DNA from: Candidatus Nitrosocosmicus oleophilus
GTDB taxonomy: Archaea; Thermoproteota; Nitrososphaeria; Nitrososphaerales; Nitrososphaeraceae
Length of the DNA stretch: 64,000 nucleotides
Assembly (NCBI RefSeq): GCF_000802205.1
Contig: NZ_CP012850.1
Span: 2,878,587-2,942,586 of the forward strand
Direction: 5' to 3'
The position numbers and the translations under genes were made by a program. Positions 62,645 to 64,000 of this stretch are shown piece after piece. The notes beneath the pieces were generated by a model that saw nothing but the letters and a program-made list of their open reading frames with translations, did not search any database and was not told the DNA's origin. Every line of letters starts with the position of its first letter. The stretch's first letter is position 1.

Positions 62645-63529
62645 TTAATCTGGTGACATCATATCGGCAATTCGAGTTACCCTATCCTCAGGATTATATT
62701 GATTAACTACCTCATACAATGGCATTCTTTTTCCCCCAACTATTTTGATATCTATTTCGATTTTGCCATTCGAGTCTATATCGATAATATTATAGGTATC
62801 CTCAAAAACCCCTCTATATCTCCAAGAACAAGCTGTGCCGGCATAAGCTATTTTCATTGTACCTAAATCCCAGATCCAAGGCCTGTGCTTGTGACCGCAG
62901 ATAACAATATCGACATCATTAGCCAGACATGTTCTTAAAACATCACCTGCGTCAGATATTCCCACTACATTTGTATAGCCTGTATCAGGTATGGCAATCA
63001 AATGGTGATGCATTGCAACAATCTTTATTATTGCTTTAGTCCTATTTTGAGACTGCTGCTGACCCTGTTGGTGTTTCAGATCCGCTTTAGGTTTGGGAAT
63101 GTGATATTTTCTTAGAATCTTGTTTAACCATAGGTTTTGTCTAAATCCAACTTCACCTTCATCTCTATCTGCTCTTGCAGTTCCTACCGTAGTAACTATT
63201 ACTGTTTGGTTCTTGTTCTTCGGATTATTATACTTGTAAACCCGTGAACCACTCGGTGCAGAAACAGGAAAGAATTGTCTAAATAAAAGATAGCCAGTGT
63301 GTCTATAGTCATGGTTTCCTGGAAATATTATCAGATTCTTGCATGTGAATTTTTTTATTTCTTGTTGGGCCTGTTCGAACTGAAAGAATAATCCGTCATC
63401 AGTTAAATCCCCTGATATAATAATGACATCAGGTTTTAAATCATTATTAATCTCATCCACCAAAGTATCAAAAGTATCTTTTTTAAATAAACCACCAATG
63501 TGCAAGTCAGATATTTGAACAAATCTCAT
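62645..63529 (-). CDS. Calcineurin-like metallophosphoesterase
   Basis: The 294-residue enzyme has all five metal motifs in order: D8-x-H10 (SDLHIGG), GD (40-41), GNHD (71-74), HHH in MHHHLIA, and GHKH in CGHKHRPW. The closest overall pattern is the 3',5'-cAMP phosphodiesterase-like (CpdA/Icc) branch, but other phosphoesters are possible. A Gln-rich insert (HQQGQQQSQN) lies near residue 160. No signal peptide. ATG 63529; single gene. Confidence 0.9.
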   Translation of the reverse strand: MRFVQISDLHIGGLFKKDTFDTLVDEINNDLKPDVIIISGDLTDDGLFFQFEQAQQEIKKFTCKNLIIFPGNHDYRHTGYLLFRQFFPVSAPSGSRVYKYNNPKNKNQTVIVTTVGTARADRDEGEVGFRQNLWLNKILRKYHIPKPKADLKHQQGQQQSQNRTKAIIKIVAMHHHLIAIPDTGYTNVVGISDAGDVLRTCLANDVDIVICGHKHRPWIWDLGTMKIAYAGTACSWRYRGVFEDTYNIIDIDSNGKIEIDIKIVGGKRMPLYEVVNQYNPEDRVTRIADMMSPD

Positions 63530-63675
63530 ATCCTATATCTTATTTAATATTTTGAAATATAACGTTAAATACTTTCACAAAGAGAAAGAGATGAAAATCA
63601 TATTCTGCAAATTGATTGAATCCCCTTAAACAATTATCATAACAATTACTAGTGATGAATTCTAGTCAGTGAGAG

Positions 63676-64000
63676 TCATGGTTTTTTGAATGTAGGTTTG
63701 GGTATAGCAATTTTAATAGGATGTCTAAAGGCAGGATGTACCAAGATAAACTCACCTCTGTGTAGTTTGCTGATAACCGATTTGGTAGTGTCATCTACCA
63801 TTGAATATGGATTTGTAGAAAGCTCGGATAAGCCCAACTTGGTGATAACATGTAACCCAGTATTTTCATTAATGCTCTGATCAATTTGACTTTTGAATTG
63901 CTGTGCAGAGAAAAGTATGCAGTGTCTAGACTTGCCAGTGATCAAAATCTTTAACAGTTCTTCTGCAACAGCCGAACGATTAGACATCGACATTCTGAGA
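63676..64000 (-). CDS. HerA/FtsK-like ATPase, C-terminal end (partial)
   Basis: The frame is open through the right edge of the window and ends at TGA 63678-63676; an internal ATG at 63993 is not a start. The visible ~107 residues include LLKILITGKSRHCILFSAQQ, TGLHVITKL and LHRGEFILVHPAFRHPIKIAIP, the pattern of the last strands and arginine-finger region of HerA-type hexameric ATPases/VirB4-like proteins, which pump or resect DNA. The Walker motifs lie beyond the window, so the assignment is only moderate. Confidence 0.6.
   Translation of the reverse strand, partial: LRMSMSNRSAVAEELLKILITGKSRHCILFSAQQFKSQIDQSINENTGLHVITKLGLSELSTNPYSMVDDTTKSVISKLHRGEFILVHPAFRHPIKIAIPKPTFKKP

Overview
The window is AT-rich archaeal DNA, most probably from a soil ammonia-oxidizing thaumarchaeon (Nitrososphaerales, Nitrosocosmicus-like). 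I infer this from the low GC content, a tRNA gene without an encoded CCA end, leaderless-looking promoters (TATA box about 24-29 nt before the start codon), an Lrp-type regulator, a C2H2 zinc-finger protein, a stand-alone ParB, a ferritin, a HerA-like ATPase end and many Asn/Ser/Thr-rich secreted proteins. No amo, rRNA or replication gene is present to confirm the lineage.

Layout. 1-3.6 kb: a giant repeat-built secreted adhesin-like protein (beta-helix plus Ser-Asp-Gly stalk) that runs off the left edge and carries a 1-bp frameshift inside its repeats. 4-13 kb: a duplicated small protein, a Kv-type potassium channel, tRNA-Ala(CGC), a decayed short-chain dehydrogenase, the NAD salvage pair nicotinamidase and nicotinate phosphoribosyltransferase, a membrane protein with a duplicated Asp/His motif, an intact 999-bp IS5-like element with target duplication, and an emfourin-like small protein. 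14-16 kb: a pyruvate/indolepyruvate-decarboxylase-type enzyme whose promoter and start codon lie in a perfect 132-bp tandem duplication. 16-32 kb: secreted or surface functions (Asn/Ser-rich exported proteins, an arrestin-fold protein with Ca-loop-like repeats, a PLD enzyme, a metzincin with repeats, a subtilase, an Ig-like secreted protein) and a ParB-like protein.

32-43 kb is the metabolic core: an Lrp regulator converges on a minus-strand block coding for glutamine synthetase and a glutamate-synthase-like enzyme split into four subunits (FMN barrel with 3Fe-4S cysteines, a degenerate second barrel, class-II amidotransferase, GXGXG domain). Immediately upstream is a FixA-FixB-FixCX electron-transfer flavoprotein operon. 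No NAD(P)H-dependent small subunit (GltD) is present, so the flavoprotein system is an attractive but unproven electron partner.

43-64 kb: zinc-finger protein, ferritin, PPK2, a type-3 copper tyrosinase with its C-terminal domain on a separate overlapping gene, a DUF6438-like protein, a patatin phospholipase, a decayed dienelactone hydrolase, a perfect-heptad coiled-coil protein, a clostripain-type and a pappalysin-type peptidase lacking obvious signal peptides, membrane proteins, a phosphoribosyltransferase, a cupin, a metallophosphoesterase, and the C-terminal end of a HerA-like ATPase at the right edge.

All functional names come from motif recognition by eye; no searches were run.
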